Shown: one piece after another, positions 45,437 through 57,458 of the stretch
Position numbering within the stretch: position 1 is the first letter of the stretch
Layout of the letters: every line of letters starts with the position of its first letter
From: Siphonodentalium dalli
Taxonomy: Eukaryota; Mollusca; Scaphopoda; Gadilida; Siphonodentaliidae
NCBI GenBank assembly: GCA_032622095.1
Contig: CP136069.1
Span: forward strand, 72,377,319-72,441,318
Length of the DNA stretch: 64,000 nucleotides
Direction of reading: 5' to 3'
The notes under the pieces: model-generated
Database searches by the model: none
What the model was told of the DNA's origin: nothing
Seen by the model: only the letters and a program-made list of their open reading frames with translations
Program-made: the position numbers and the translations under genes

Positions 45437-48221
45437 TTAATGCAAATGCTCATAGATATGTAGTGAGAAATACACCTTGTCGTGACAATCTTCCTCGCAT
45501 ACAGGACACGTATACGGATCATTCTGGTTTCGCAGATGTAAACGCTTATGAATACGATACATCGCATACTCCGTGTAGAAACACTCGCATAGCTCGCATT
45601 TATACAGCTTGCCTGCGGATACCAGGCCTGCTAGCATCTCATTGACGTCGCCTTTCATTTCCTTCGATGACCCGCATGGAACTTCCGACCCTGAGAAAGA
45701 TGACGGCGATGATAAATGCGATGATTCTGTAGAACTTGGACGCAAGTTCGCATTTGGAGGATCGGAATTTTTACAACAAAGATTCGCCTGGCAACTAGCA
45801 CTAAACATTTTCGGTTTCACCTGAATACCAACATGTCCCGATTTCAGTACCTTGCTCCAAATCGTTGTACTCCATGGCCTGCGCCGGTGACGGCAATGTT
45901 CGAGGGACGTGATGATGTTGGTTGACTGATATGTCCGTTGATGGTGGTAGGTGTGGTTGTTTGGTCATGTGATCATGAAGCGACAGATTCAGAGCGCTAT
46001 GCTGTAAAGCCTGAGCCGCCTGTGATGCGTAGTAATTCTGCGTAAACGGTGTCGCAGCCAGCAGCATGCTAGTAGCATTTGACATACCCGAGTTATACGA
46101 TGTATATACTGATGTAGGTATAGGGTGATGAGTTTGACCATTTGAAAATGCTGATGACTTCAATGACGAGAGATATGTGTTAGCAGTCGCTGCAAGTGAC
46201 TGAGGTACATTTTGGGCGCCCTGATTGTGTATGGCAGCTTTCTTCTCATCCGACTTCAGAAACATATCCCATAAGCTCTCGGGATATATCCCATGTTTAC
46301 GGGCGTGACGTCGCAGAGTGGACCCTCGTGTGAACCTCGCATTGCAGACTTGGCAGTGGTAGGGTTTAATCCCTTCATGGAGTTTGAGATGCGACTTGAG
46401 GTTGTTGCGATATCCAAAGCGTTTTTGACATATCGGACATTCGTATGGTTTTTCTGCTGCATGTTCTTTTTCATGAAATCTCATCTGTGACTTGTGAAAT
46501 GATTTCCCACAATGCTTACAAAGTTCAGTGTTTTCCGGAATCAATACTGGTGGCTGAGGTTCCGCTCCAGGTGCAGCCTCTGGCTCTAGTTCGGGTTCCG
46601 GCTCATCGATGTCGTCATCCGGCTCACTACTACTTTCGTTTTTCGAATCGTCAAGATCACCATTAGTTCCATTCAAAGTATTTTCTTCACCCTCAATCAA
46701 GGGTACCTCTTCTAGACTCTCCGAAAGCATGTTCAAGCATTCTTTATGACTATCCGACAGATCGTGACTGAGCAAGTGCTCTCCTAGATCGATTAGCTGA
46801 GCAAATGATTCGTGACAGTATCGACACTGATGAGGTGGGGTGTAGTGGTATCTCCGTAGATGTAAACGAAGGTTAAACCGCTGTGTAAACTCCATGCAGC
46901 AAACTGGACATGAATACAACTTGTTGTTGTTGTTGCTATGACTACATTCATGCTTGATCCGCACGGCTAACTTAGTGAAACGTTTCCCGCAGAACCGACA
47001 TGGATATGGTTTAAATTTCGTGTGAAGTTGCTCATGAAGTTCTAGCGTTCTCGGACTGTCGAAGGTATTTTGACAAATGGTGCATCTATATGGAGCAATG
47101 TTTTTAAGATTTGGTTTCTCATCCTTCTCGTCATTCAAATCATCATCATTATCACATGCTTTCTGGTTATCGATTGAGGTAAAATTTGTTCCTGAGTTTG
47201 CCGAACCTGGGTTGTCGTCAACGGCAGGTCCGTCGTCTTCATTGTCATCTGAGTTGTCCTTATAAGCATCATCCGCTTCGTCTTCGTAAATCTCCTCTTT
47301 GACGGCAGTCATGTTTTCAACACAAGCAGGTCCAAATAGACGATCTATTTCCTGAGATGCGAACTGCTCAGCGTTGAATGATACGTCGAAGAGATTCAAA
47401 TTTGAGGTAGATTGGTTATCATTATCATTGGATTTCTTGTCGGAATCGCGATTATCGTGATTCAGGACGTCGACTGGCGTGGCGTCACTGAATGAGGTAT
47501 GTGATTGTGTTGTATGATTTACACTGGCTTGAAGAGCGTAGCTCTCTTCTTGAGGTTTGACGTCATGTGACGAAGTGTGAGGTAATTCATGATTCTCTTT
47601 CAACATCGCATTTGTATATTTATACAAACTGTTTTCCCGGGCCATTTCCATCGCTTCATCAGGCGGCCTGCTGGGAAGTGCTTGAGAAACGGGGCTGAAA
47701 CTGTCAGATTTCTGACTTTTCGGAGAATGTTCCATTTCATTTGTTGACTCCATGCCTTTCCCATCATCCTTGACGAGGCTTCCTGCAGCACGGAGCAATG
47801 GACACCGTTTCTCATGATACCGCCGTGTTGTTGATCGTGTAAATATCTTCCCGCAGTAGCAACACATTCTGGACTTTCGTGGCGTTCCGTTCGATACATA
47901 TTTAAATAGTTCACTCTGATACCCGTAACTCGGCATAGCAACGCCACTAATTCCGTAAGGGAATGTGCCCGTAGGCCGAAAACCCATCGTCGTCGGTGTA
48001 CAGGGATCATTTCTCATTGATGGCGAAATAGGCGATGGTATGATCCCTTTTGGGTGTAGGAAGGCCGCATGTTGTCCAACATGGACAACAGCACCCGGTT
48101 CGTCGGGTGATGACCCGAGACTCCCGTGTAAGACCGACGATGGGTCTGGATGAGGTGAGGCCAGGATTGCAGATGAAATCATCCTTTCCGTAGCGAGGTA
48201 GTTTTTCTGTGAGAATTCCAT
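45437..48221 (-). CDS. C2H2 zinc-finger transcription factor, two coding exons
   Basis: Probable nuclear DNA-binding regulator of about 884 residues; family and target are not recognised. Exon 1 is 48221-45821, exon 2 is 45690-45437, and the phase-1 junction gives a Gly codon (residue 801). Fingers: a C2HC finger at 120-140 (C120, C123, H136, C140), then C2H2 fingers at 380-400, 408-428, 438-459, 466-486, 568-587, 595-615 and 623-643, and two from exon 2 at about 832-852 and 862-882. Finger six has 11 rather than 12 residues between its Cys and His pairs. Acidic linkers (about 312-370 and 504-556) and a Ser/Thr/Gln/His-rich region (660-790) separate the groups, as in many transcription factors. 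The Met at 48221 has A at -3, G at +4 and an in-frame stop upstream. CpG-richer than its surroundings. Without splicing the frame stops at 45801 (806 residues), losing fingers nine and ten. Confidence 0.85.
45691..45820 (-). other. Predicted 130 bp intron of the zinc-finger gene
   Basis: On the minus strand the exon ends TTCAG, the intron starts GTGAAACC and ends CATCTTTCTCAG, and the next exon starts GGTCGGAAG. Splicing keeps the frame open into two more zinc fingers. The sequence just inside the intron also looks like an acceptor (TATTCAG|GTG), but no upstream donor at workable distance goes with it. Confidence 0.7.
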
Positions 48222-48308
48222 TATGACCTTGAATCAGCATCTCCTATGGATCTCCTTAGTAACCCGTATGATGAACCAATAACATTGGCAATCCCTGAGT
48301 CTTCATCT
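48222..48308. other. Presumed 5' UTR/upstream of the zinc-finger gene
   Basis: A short leader-like stretch on the minus strand (AGATGCTGATTCAAGGTCAT before the start codon). No TATA box can be assigned, and further 5' non-coding exons are possible. Confidence 0.35.
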
Positions 48309-48497
48309 CTGAAGAAAACCGTCAGTACTATCTGAAAATACAGAATAAGAGTGGAGATAAGGTGCCGTCACAGCTGAAGAATACCATCTGCACTATTTCA
48401 AAATACAGAATGAGAGTGGAGATAAGCTGCTGTCACAGCTGAAGAACACCATCAATACTATCTGAAAACACAGAATGAGAGTGGAGAGTGTCACAGA
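48309..48497. repeat. 65 bp tandem repeat upstream of the zinc-finger gene
   Basis: Three units at 48309, 48374 and 48439, each with CTGAAGAA(A/T/C)ACC, then ATACAGAAT(A/G)AGAGTGGAG and TGTCACAG. The third unit is shortened. The array starts about 90 bp from the start codon. Confidence 0.9.
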
Positions 48498-48627
48498 AGC
48501 ATGAAATATCTTGAAAATAGTGTTGAGAGAACTGCATGTCGAGCATCAACTGAGGCGCCTGCATTTTCAATGTCAAAAGAGTCGCGTTTATTGTCGTGGA
48601 TTTTCGTAATATTTTATATCTTCTTCT

Positions 48628-48838
48628 ATTTAATGACAGGAGCTGCACTGGTGCAGCATTACAGATCCTTGCATATATAAGAGAATGGACTGGCTAACAT
48701 ACTCAATGTAAATATTGTTAGGCCAATGTATTCTCTTATATATGCAAGGCTCCATATGGGAGACTCGCATACAAAAGAGAATGAATTGGCACAGGGTTTT
48801 CGCAAAATTTCAGGAAGCTCCAGTCATGGAAGGGTTAA
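48628..48838. mobile_element. TTAA MITE (family A), left end eroded
   Basis: The left end is TTTAATGACAGGAGCTGC (CCCTTTC lost). The right end AGCTCCAGTCATGGAAGGG-TTAA is intact. Hairpin 1 is deleted to one arm. Confidence 0.8.
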
Positions 48839-49163
48839 ATGTGGGACCCAGTATTATGATGCTCAAGCTTTATAAACAGAAGGAAATTTAAAGTGACCAC
48901 CATATTTACTGAAATAGCCATGCTACAATCGATCCATATCCATCACCTTACATCAGTCTCTAGCTGCAGTTATGCCATGATTAATTTTAGCGTCATCCAG
49001 GATTCTGAGAATTAACATGTAAATGCGAATTTCGATGATTATTTATTATTAATTATTCTTGATAGGTTACTCATGTAGTACAATCTAACTATAATATAAC
49101 ATAAATTTTTCCATCAATTTTGTTTACATTCATTTTATGCAAATGAAGCATGTGTTTAGGGAC
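48839..49163. other. Intergenic, no gene seen
   Basis: Nothing supportable; the last 8 bp (TTAGGGAC, 49156-49163) are the target duplication of the next element. Confidence 0.5.
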
Positions 49164-49565
49164 TAAGCCTGAATTTAGTGTCTGACATTTGCAGAAAGCG
49201 CAAATCACTAAATTCACCCTCTGGGGACCTCGTTCTGCTTAGGCCTCAACTGCTATGGGAGACCTGGGATCAGATTGATGTTCCCCAGTTGAAGTTGGTG
49301 ATGTTCACCCATTAGCTACCTCAATTATGCATTTATCTTCTGCAAATTAGGGGATATATTGTAGAAACTTCCCAGAAGGTAAAAAGTAACTAAAAACAAT
49401 GTTAATTTGAGACTATATATACTTCCCAGAAGATGAGGCCTAAGGAGAATGAGGTCCCCAGAGGGTGAATTTAGTGATGCTAGCCCACTATGTGGGATAG
49501 CATAATTAAATTCACCCTTTGGGGACCTCATTCTGCAAATGGCAGACACAACATATTCAGGCTTG
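49164..49565. mobile_element. hAT-like MITE (family P) with exact 8 bp duplication
   Basis: TAAGCCTGAATTTAGTGTC...ATTCAGGCTTG flanked by TTAGGGAC on both sides (49156-49163, 49566-49573). The left hairpin is reduced; the right hairpin (GAGGTCCCCAGAGGGTGAAT...) is complete. The 8 bp duplication supports hAT-type transposition. Confidence 0.9.
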
Positions 49566-49810
49566 TTAGGGACTAAGACTAAATGTTGCTATCTGCAAAT
49601 AATTAATCATTTGCACTATTATTTTCTACCAAAAAAGGAAATGCCGCGATCGATGCCAAGCATAAAATTAATTAACCATGATCTTATGAAAAGCGGAAAC
49701 TGGTAAATGAACAGGCCATCAAATTATACCAATGCATGCGCTTTCAAATGTATTCTGCTTTGTTCATGGCACACGCACCGTTATGTAAAAGCTTCAATGA
49801 AAGTCAATGA

Positions 49811-50019
49811 TACAGTAATGCCCTAAATAATCGACTCCTTAACTACAGAAGAATTATGAGTAATTTTTCAGGATTTAGTCGGAAATATGGCTTGTTGCCA
49901 TTCATCGGAAAGCTCTCTGTTCCGATGAATGGCAACAAGCCATATTTCCGACTAAATCCTGAAAAATTACTCATAATTCTGCTGTAGTTAAGGAGTCGAT
50001 TATTCAGGGCACTGCTGTA
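49811..50019. mobile_element. TA MITE
   Basis: TA-CAGTAATGCCCTAAATAATC...GGGCACTGCTG-TA, about 209 bp. The loop is TCGGAAAGCTCTCTGTTCCGA. Confidence 0.9.
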
Positions 50020-51299
50020 GAATGTTTTTCCTAAAGGCCGTAAACATGATATTTTGTCCTTACGAACGGGGAAGTTGCCAGCACAGATGCCTCAAACTCC
50101 AGGCAGAGTTATCTCTCGTCGCTCCGCTGAGATACCACTGCCACAAGGACATTTGGTAAGGATTTCTGACATGATCTCAGTTCTTATGTTTTAGGATTAA
50201 AATTGTCTATGTCTGGCTCAGTTCATATTGTTTTTATCAATACCGAAAGAATTATTATTGGAGGTCAAAACAAGATAACAGGTGACTAAATATAGATTTC
50301 CGACGATACAAAACTAGAGGTGTGACTGTCCCCAAACCCCCCCCCCCCCCCCCCCCCCCGTGTTTTTAAAATACTAAGATGTTTCACATGTCAGTAAACA
50401 TTTAGTTAAAATAATAAAATAACAGTTCCCATTGTAGGTGTACAACCCTAATCCTAATCTTAAACCTATTGACTGAAAAATGTAGGAATAAAAGCTCGGA
50501 CAAAATTATGCATGTTGCGAAAATGTTCTAAGTCGAAAAAGGGGAATAACTCCACACAAAAAAGCTGGACAGACATCATAATCGCAGGTGCACAGGTTCC
50601 CATGGTACTAAATATCAGTGCCAAGATTAAACGAGAGGCCGATCATGATCGGCAGATGTTTAACCCATACCTTAGCACTAGCGATTAGCTATAACTGATA
50701 ATTGGTCAAAGATATGATCACAGTAATACATATATCAGTACCTAACTTAAAATCAAAAGCTCAAATAATTTGTCTTAAGAAGGGGTTAAAGTATTTGGGG
50801 TGGGGGAGGAGTCGTTTTAAATCTCATAACTCTGTCCCTATTCACACAAGGACCTCTCACTGTGAGATCCAATGGTTTAGCCATCAATCAATTTGACAGA
50901 TAGGATAAACAATTATCCAGGCAGCAGGTTGTTTATCTTTACCTTTATACAACCACCCCCTGGAGCTCTGTAACATATGTCATCACTCAAATAATAACAG
51001 ATTTCGCTTGGAATGACATCTATTAAAGGTACTCTCATATCCTCTGGATATTGGATGTTCACAACTTCAAATGGCAATTTATTGATATCATTATATTACA
51101 TGCAACTATTGCAATAAAATCTTCATATTTTCAAAACAGGACACAACACCTAATTAATGGTATACAACTAAAACAAATTAGTGTCAATGACAAATTTGTT
51201 TTTAATTAAATATTTTTTTTATTATTATAAAAGTTTTTCAATATTTTTTGCATGTTGAATTGAGCGAGGAAATTCAGTCTAAAAAAAATTGAAAAATCA
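50020..51299. other. Intergenic with a 23 bp C run
   Basis: No gene supported. A run of 23 C lies at 50337-50359, and the sequence around 50805-50880 reads like degraded molluscan repeat DNA. Confidence 0.5.
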
Positions 51300-51560
51300 A
51301 AATTTCAAAAAAAAAAAAAAAAAAGGGTCATAACTCCTTTAAAATAAATCTGATCGAACCCATATTCGAACTCGAACTGTATTTTGGGCTGAGAAACCTA
51401 TATACAAAATTTGGTTCCGATCAAATAGAAAATGTCAGAGTTATCGCGCATTATGCATAAAGTGTCTACAGGCAGACATAGACGGACGGACAGACGAGTG
51501 GTCAATCCGGACATTGACACTATGTGTACCATACTATGGTATAGGTACACATAAAAAGTT
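51300..51560 (+). repeat. Dispersed repeat ending in a GACGGACGGACAG run
   Basis: An A run (51308-51324), then GGGTCATAACTCCTTTAAAA, CAAAATTTGGTTCCGATCA, a GACGGACGGACAGACG microsatellite and the palindrome TGTGTACCATACTATGGTATAGGTACACA before an A-rich end. It shares its first half with 52150-52360 and 20215-20340. Probably a short retro-element or Helitron-related fragment; type unresolved. Confidence 0.55.
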
Positions 51561-52149
51561 TTATCTCATGCAGAGTACAAGAAAAATATATCAAACCTGG
51601 TGTGCCCCTTTAATATTTCAATTCACATTTGTAATCAATTGAAATCAATGTCGAAAAAGCTATCCATTAATATATAGATAAAACAAACTAGACCTACAGT
51701 TCTAAAAGTGTTATGAACAATTTTGTTCTCATAGACTGATTCAGAGCTCTCAAGTTTTTAAAAGTTTGAAAACCAAAGTTGTCTTCCCATGCAACCAACA
51801 AAATTCCAACAAATCTACTAAAGACAATCACATTATTAATCTCCAATAGTAATGCTATTAAACAATGAAACCAGATTATGCCTTTAAGGTGAAATTTAAA
51901 TAACCATGCATATAAGATATAATAGTATAAACATTCCATCTATGATATCTCATCATATGGCCAGAGATACTTTATAGAGTATAAAGTATATCTGATATGG
52001 CCAACATCTCCTAGCAGTTAATTAACTCAATACAAGAGAGAGACAACTTCATGGCATTGTAACTGGATACTATCTCTGTGTGAGAAGACAATTTCAAACC
52101 TGATTTATTAGATTCTATTTGAACAGTGCAAACTGGGAATCTTTGATAT

Positions 52150-52360
52150 ATTTTAGCGATGAATAAAATAATCAAAAGACCATAACTCCATTAAAAAATA
52201 TCAGATCAAACCCATATTCCAACTCGATCAGTATTTTGAGTTGAGAAACTCACATACAAAATTTGGTTCCTATCAGTTGAAAAATTGTTGATTGATTGAA
52301 GCATGCATGAATTCTATGTCAAAGGGCCATAACTCCATTAAAAAATATCGGATCAAACCC
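52150..52360 (+). repeat. Dispersed repeat, partial
   Basis: CCATAACTCCATTAAAAAAT occurs twice (52180 and 52328) with ATCAAACCCATATTC after each. The segment resembles 51325-51440. Confidence 0.55.
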
Positions 52361-54415
52361 ATATTCGAGTTTATCTCACTTAAAACGAAGCAATTTGGCT
52401 GGATGTTGTGCATGGAATGTGGAATCGAGGGATTATACTCAAAAACGGCAAGGGGATGGCCCCAGGACACAGTTTGACCGCTCGCCATGTAGTTCAAAAT
52501 CAAATACCAAAAGCCACATTCTGGGTAACACAGTTACATCACTGTCGACGCTAGCAACCTTTTCTTGATTTGACAGGACTGGCAGCATACATTGCATTAC
52601 AAAATGGTGGGGGTAGAAACAATCATGAAAAGCTATTTTAAATATTTTTATTAATTGCATATGTATGGCTATTATGTGGCCTAATCGACGACAATGGCAT
52701 AAAATGCGTGCGCACATCAGAAAGCAATAAAGAGAATAATAGTAGGCAATATAGTGTCTACATAAATGACGATTATCATCTCATTCACATGTATTCGACT
52801 AGTCAAGATAACACCATAACCCAAATCTCAGGAGCAAACAATTAAATTAAAAATAGAAAACCTATCACAGATAATGGATACAGATAATGTTGATTAGAAG
52901 CATGTGCACATTCAATAACACGAAATACCACTAGTCTATGTCATTGGTCTGTGTCAAATCATGAAGTTGACAGCAACGTTGTTGAAAAATATAAATTTGC
53001 TGTGTATTCAGTTTTTAGTTGATTTTAAATGCTATCCCACCTGTTCAGACATAATATTGCGAGGAAGGGTTCATTAAACTGGAGTTTTGACAAAAACAAC
53101 ATAATTTCAAGAACACCATCTTGTCACTTATTGCCATCTGGCATCAAAGAACCTTATCCAACAATTAATAGGATGGAACTTTATCAAACTGATCCCCAAC
53201 CAAAACCGATTCAAATGCCTTATAATCATCTCTTCACTGTAAAACCTATGAGAAGTTTTGAGCTAAACCTGATTAATATGTGACTAATCTACATAAATGA
53301 TAAAAAAAATAAAAGGTAATAACTTCATACCTGCCATTCTCCTACAACAATGTTACCAAAGGGACGTAACTCTAAAATAGAGAAACAAAACCTGGCGTCC
53401 TAGGTAACACTGCATAAGTCCATTGAAATGTAAATCCATGTATAATTATGCAGTATGACTTCCTATTAAATCCCCACATCCACCAATGGAAATATGTAAA
53501 TGTCGATCGCCATAGAATTAAATCCGAGATGACATGACTGCACTGGTGTACTGACAGGAGACAGGAATGTACTTTGTGGCCTCGTACAATACAGAAATCT
53601 GTTTGCACTGTCTGTGACGACTTCTAAGATAATTGATTGAGAATTTGGTTCGGAGCAGCAGACGGCGGATTCAATGCTATAAGGTCCATACTGGATCCTT
53701 AACACAATGAAAAAAAATGCAGTGTTGATAATACACTCCTGACAACTGACATTTCGATCATCCGAACTCTTTTCAGCGGGCTACGTGTAATTGCTTTCTG
53801 CCAATCAGAAGGAGAGTTGAACAATTTATTGGACACTGGCGTTAGCATGTGCAGCCTGTCCACTCCGATAACGTGCCTCATTCATTTGTGATTTCTCCAT
53901 CCAATATCCATTTTTATTGGCAGCATGCAGATTATGTGTACCGTTTTAGCAGGGTTCCCCTCACTAGGAATTGTCTACGTCTCGCCACTACTTTTTGTCT
54001 GACACTGACTTCGATCGATCAAAAATGGTGTTGCGACTAAAAAGTAAATTAATTTGATTCTGCACACAGTCTGCTGTTCGGAGAAATGAAGCAAAGACCG
54101 GGGGAAGCACGTGTATTCTTACATAGGAACTTATTTCAATCTATTGATCCAAGACAAGCAGCAGAATTTTTAAGGCGGTGACACGACGGCAATGATTGAT
54201 CACAGCCTTATTAGGGAGAAGTCACTTCTCTTTTCCATAATCACCAAGAAGAAGATAAAGAGAGATAACGGAGCCACAAAGCCAGAGATCTCAGTATGAA
54301 AATAAATAGTTCAATTTTGGAATTAATGAATTAACAGCAATACATAGTTATGAAGCACAACTCACTGTTGAAAATCTCGAAATTCATGAGAAGCAGCTCA
54401 GAGATTTAACCCTTT
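52361..54415. other. Long intergenic stretch, no gene seen
   Basis: Several short frames on both strands, none with a recognisable domain. At 54207-54232 AGGGAGAAGTCACTTCTC is a short palindrome also found in the GGGACCAGCC-ended elements. Confidence 0.45.
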
Positions 54416-54646
54416 GAGTGCCAGGTCCGATTTTTGTATCAACCCATATACCCTGTGCCAATGCATTCTCTTATATATGCGAGTCGACCATAGGTCGCCT
54501 CGCATATATAAGAGAATGCATTGGCCTAACAAATTTTTTTTTTTTTTGTTTTGTTACAATTTTAATATATTTTATTATATTCTTTAACAGACTTATTGTG
54601 TAGGTTTAGGGCCGATAATATCGGCCCCTGGCACTCAAAGGGTTAA
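54416..54646. mobile_element. TTAA MITE (family C, chimeric)
   Basis: TTAA-CCCTTTGAGTGCCAGGTCC and GGCCCCTGGCACTCAAAGGG-TTAA. The first ~45 bp (through TTTTTGTATCAACCCATAT) match family D termini; directly after comes the family A/B hairpin CCCTGTGCCAATGCATTCTC...GAGAATGCATTGGCC, then a T run. Confidence 0.85.
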
Positions 54647-55378
54647 AACGCAGTGCACTATTTTCAGGGAGAAGTCATATTAACTAAACCCGAAGCCACG
54701 ACATAAACAGAAAGAATATTATATAATAGACAGATGTTGTTCTTGTACAAATCATAAATATCTCGTACATTGCATGTTATTGTCATGTTTGTATGCTGTG
54801 TTATGTAAACAGACATCAAAACGTTACACAATTGTTTGCTCATAGACAAACACTTGGAACTACCAGATCGTCCAATGAAAATGTTCTGTTGTGCCGTGGA
54901 AGCCGAAAATAAAATTATTGGCGCAATCAACAATCGCATTCAAATCACACCAAATTTTATTTTAGTCGACCTATTCTACCCACTGTCTACTCAAAATTGG
55001 GAAATGATCAGACGTTTTAATTGATCTTGCAAAGAGATGAATATTTTTCAATCCAGTTAGTATTTTCTCCTAACCTATATATGGTCATACATACCAAATA
55101 AGGAATTTACTGTGATTAGTATTGTGAGTTGTAAGTTGTAGACGCACCCAATTAATGGTTTTACAACTGACGTATAATAATGCACGTGAATATAAATAAG
55201 GAAATGACACAATATCGTGACTCTGCTTATAAATATCCACTGCGCTTTTTGCGAGAAACTAAACAACGCTGGCCCTGTGTTATCATAATTTGAAAAATAT
55301 TATCTCTAAATTATAACCTACATCAAAGGCCGCCCGTCCCTTTAATATCAATCTATAGTTATGAAGCACAACTCACTG
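54647..55378. other. Intergenic, no gene seen
   Basis: No feature supported. Confidence 0.5.
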
Positions 55379-55448
55379 TTAACCCTTTCATGACGGGAGC
55401 TGTGCTGGTGCAGCAATAAAGATCCTGTGCCAGTGCATTCTCTTATAC
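55379..55448. mobile_element. TTAA MITE (family A), interrupted
   Basis: TTAA-CCCTTTCATGACGGGAGC through GTGCCAGTGCATTCTCTTA, interrupted by a TA MITE at 55446. The remainder is not found after the insertion. Confidence 0.75.
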
Positions 55449-55661
55449 AGTAATGGCCTAAATAATCGCCTCCTCAACTACAGCAGAATTATGTTAATTT
55501 TTCAGGATTTAGTCGTAAATATGGCTTGATGCCATTCATCGAAAAGCTCTCACTGAGAGCTTTCCGATGAATGGCAACAAGCCATATTGCCGAGTAAATT
55601 CTGAAAAATTACCCATAATTCTGCTGTAGTTAAGGAGGCGATTATTTAGGATATTACTGTA
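55446..55661. mobile_element. TA MITE nested in a family A MITE
   Basis: TA-CAGTAATGGCCTAAATAATC...GGATATTACTG-TA, 216 bp. It used a TA inside the hairpin sequence CTTATATATG of the host MITE. Confidence 0.9.
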
Positions 55662-55664
55662 TAT

Positions 55665-56012
55665 GAGGCCCTCTAGCATCACTACCCTGTAAATTCACCC
55701 TCTTGGGACCTCACTCTGCTTAGGCCTCATCATGTCTAGAAAGTATCTTTATTATCAATTTTTTTTAGTTTAAGAAAGTTTCTTTTTCTGTTTTACTTTA
55801 GTTTCTCTAAATCGCCAAACAACAATGCATAATGGAGGTGCCCAATGAATGCACATCACCATCTTCACTATCGGGGAACATAAATCTGTGTATAGGTCTC
55901 CCACAGCAGATGAGGCCATGCAGAATGAGGTCCCCAAAGGATGAATTTGGCGATGCTAACCCTCTGAAGGACCTCATTCTTTAAATACCCGGCACCATAT
56001 TTTGAAGCCTGT
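55665..56012. mobile_element. Family P fragments
   Basis: CTAGCATCACTACCCTGTAAAT...CACTCTGCTTAGGCC (55672-55733), internal sequence (CCCAATGAATGCACATCACC) and AGAATGAGGTCCCCAAAGGA...ACCTCATTC (55922-55980). Confidence 0.65.
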
Positions 56013-56015
56013 ATA

Positions 56016-56171
56016 TACAGTAATGCCCTAAGAATTCGACTCCTTAACCACAGCAGAATTATGGGAAATTTTTCAGAATTTAGTCTGAAATATGGCTTGT
56101 TGCCATTCATCGGAAAGCTCTTCCATAATTCTGAAGTGGTCTAGGGGTTGATTATTTAGGACATTACTGTA
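56016..56171. mobile_element. TA MITE, deleted form (156 bp)
   Basis: TA-CAGTAATGCCCTAAGAATTC...GGACATTACTG-TA. The right arm is mostly lost. Confidence 0.85.
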
Positions 56172-56264
56172 GATTGTCACAAAGGATAACAAGATAAATT
56201 GACTTTTGAACTGTTTGGATGTGTTGGAGCTCTGCAAAAGGCCATGTAAGAAAGTGTTTGTCAT

Positions 56265-56345
56265 TTTTTATTGTATCGTTCAGCGCTTTGGGCCTCACGG
56301 GATAAAGCGCTTTACAAATATTATATATTATTATTATTATAATCA
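56265..56345 (+). mobile_element. LINE 3' tail (L2/CR1-like)
   Basis: CAGCGCTTTGGGCCTCACGG then AAAGCGCTTTACAAATATTA and (TTA)n. This resembles the 3' end at 11665-11740 and the family's usual 3' stem and tail. No coding part remains. Confidence 0.65.
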
Positions 56346-56835
56346 TGATGGTAACTGGTTTGGAACTTCATCAGGACAAGTCATTTTTATTCTATTCGCT
56401 TGCGAGACACACATGTTTTACATAGGAGCTTCCATTTTATTGATCCCTTCACAAACGAACAGCAGAAATTTTGTCTAAAGCGGTGACAGTATGGCAATGA
56501 TTGATTGCTGCGACGTATTCAGCAAGCTCAAGCTCGGCTGATATTACTAGGATCATGTGACAATATAAACGAGAAAGCAGTTATCAATAGAAGATAAAGG
56601 AAAAACTAGGAGAATGACGCCACAGAAACGATAAACACTCTACACAGAAACTCTTTATCAACCCTTTCCCTAAAATCAATAAATTTTCTCCTGGAAAGCC
56701 TAACAGTGTTGGCAGAGTTAGATTAAAATCATCCCCAACTTACTCATCTGACGGTTTATACTGAGGCAAAAATTAAAAAACATGTTTCCGATTTACCTAC
56801 CAATTAGTACCAGGACAAATGTTGCCGATCTGCCA

Positions 56836-57458
56836 GGGACAAGCCTATAGGCCAACCTGGGAAACAGGACCACGATAGAGGGTGACTTGGGAGACATCTT
56901 CTTCCTAAAATGAGGCCCCCACCCCCCCTTTTCGTACGCCGTATTCCATGCCCTGTTATGAGGTACGCCGTATTCCGGCCCCTCTGTTAGGAGGTATTCG
57001 GTATTCCAAATATACCGGTATTCGTACGCCGACCTTCCAAAAAATGAAGTTTTCATATATTTTTATGTATTCCATATGGCTGTTAACTGGTATTCCACCC
57101 TCTGTATTAAGTGGTATTCCGTATTCCATGGGGGGTGGGGGTGGGGGCCTCTAAAATGTGGTGCCACTTCTCCCTGTTTTTAACCAAGGCAGAAGTGACT
57201 TCTCTCATATACCAGTATGCATATGTTCCAACAGCATACTGTATTTAAAGATTTTTTTACTGATTATAATGGTGGTCTTACTCACTATAATGGTTTTATA
57301 AATGGGCTCTTGTGTTCCATAATTCTTATTGGATCATAGAAGGGTGATGTTGGGGTAAAAAATGAACTTCAGTCTTTATGACTTCTCCCAGATAATAACC
57401 CTAATTACCAAACAGGGAGAAGTGACTTCTACCAATTTGAATACTCAAGGCTGGTCCC
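56836..57458. mobile_element. GGGACCAGCC-ended element, long copy
   Basis: Ends GGGACAAGCC and GGCTGGTCCC. Contains a diverged TATTCC/GTACGCC minisatellite (about 56930-57130) absent from the copy beside the zinc-finger gene, which explains its greater length (623 against 314 bp). Confidence 0.65.

Noticed and set aside
45437-45820. Separate small zinc-finger gene starting with GTG
   Set aside because: GTG is not a likely start in an animal gene, and the coding part from 45690 joins in frame to the large upstream exon across a GT-AG intron.
45792-45851. 30 bp intron using a GTACTG donor before TTCAG
   Set aside because: Too short to be spliced; the 130 bp intron with GTGAAA donor and CTTTCTCAG acceptor explains the same frame change.
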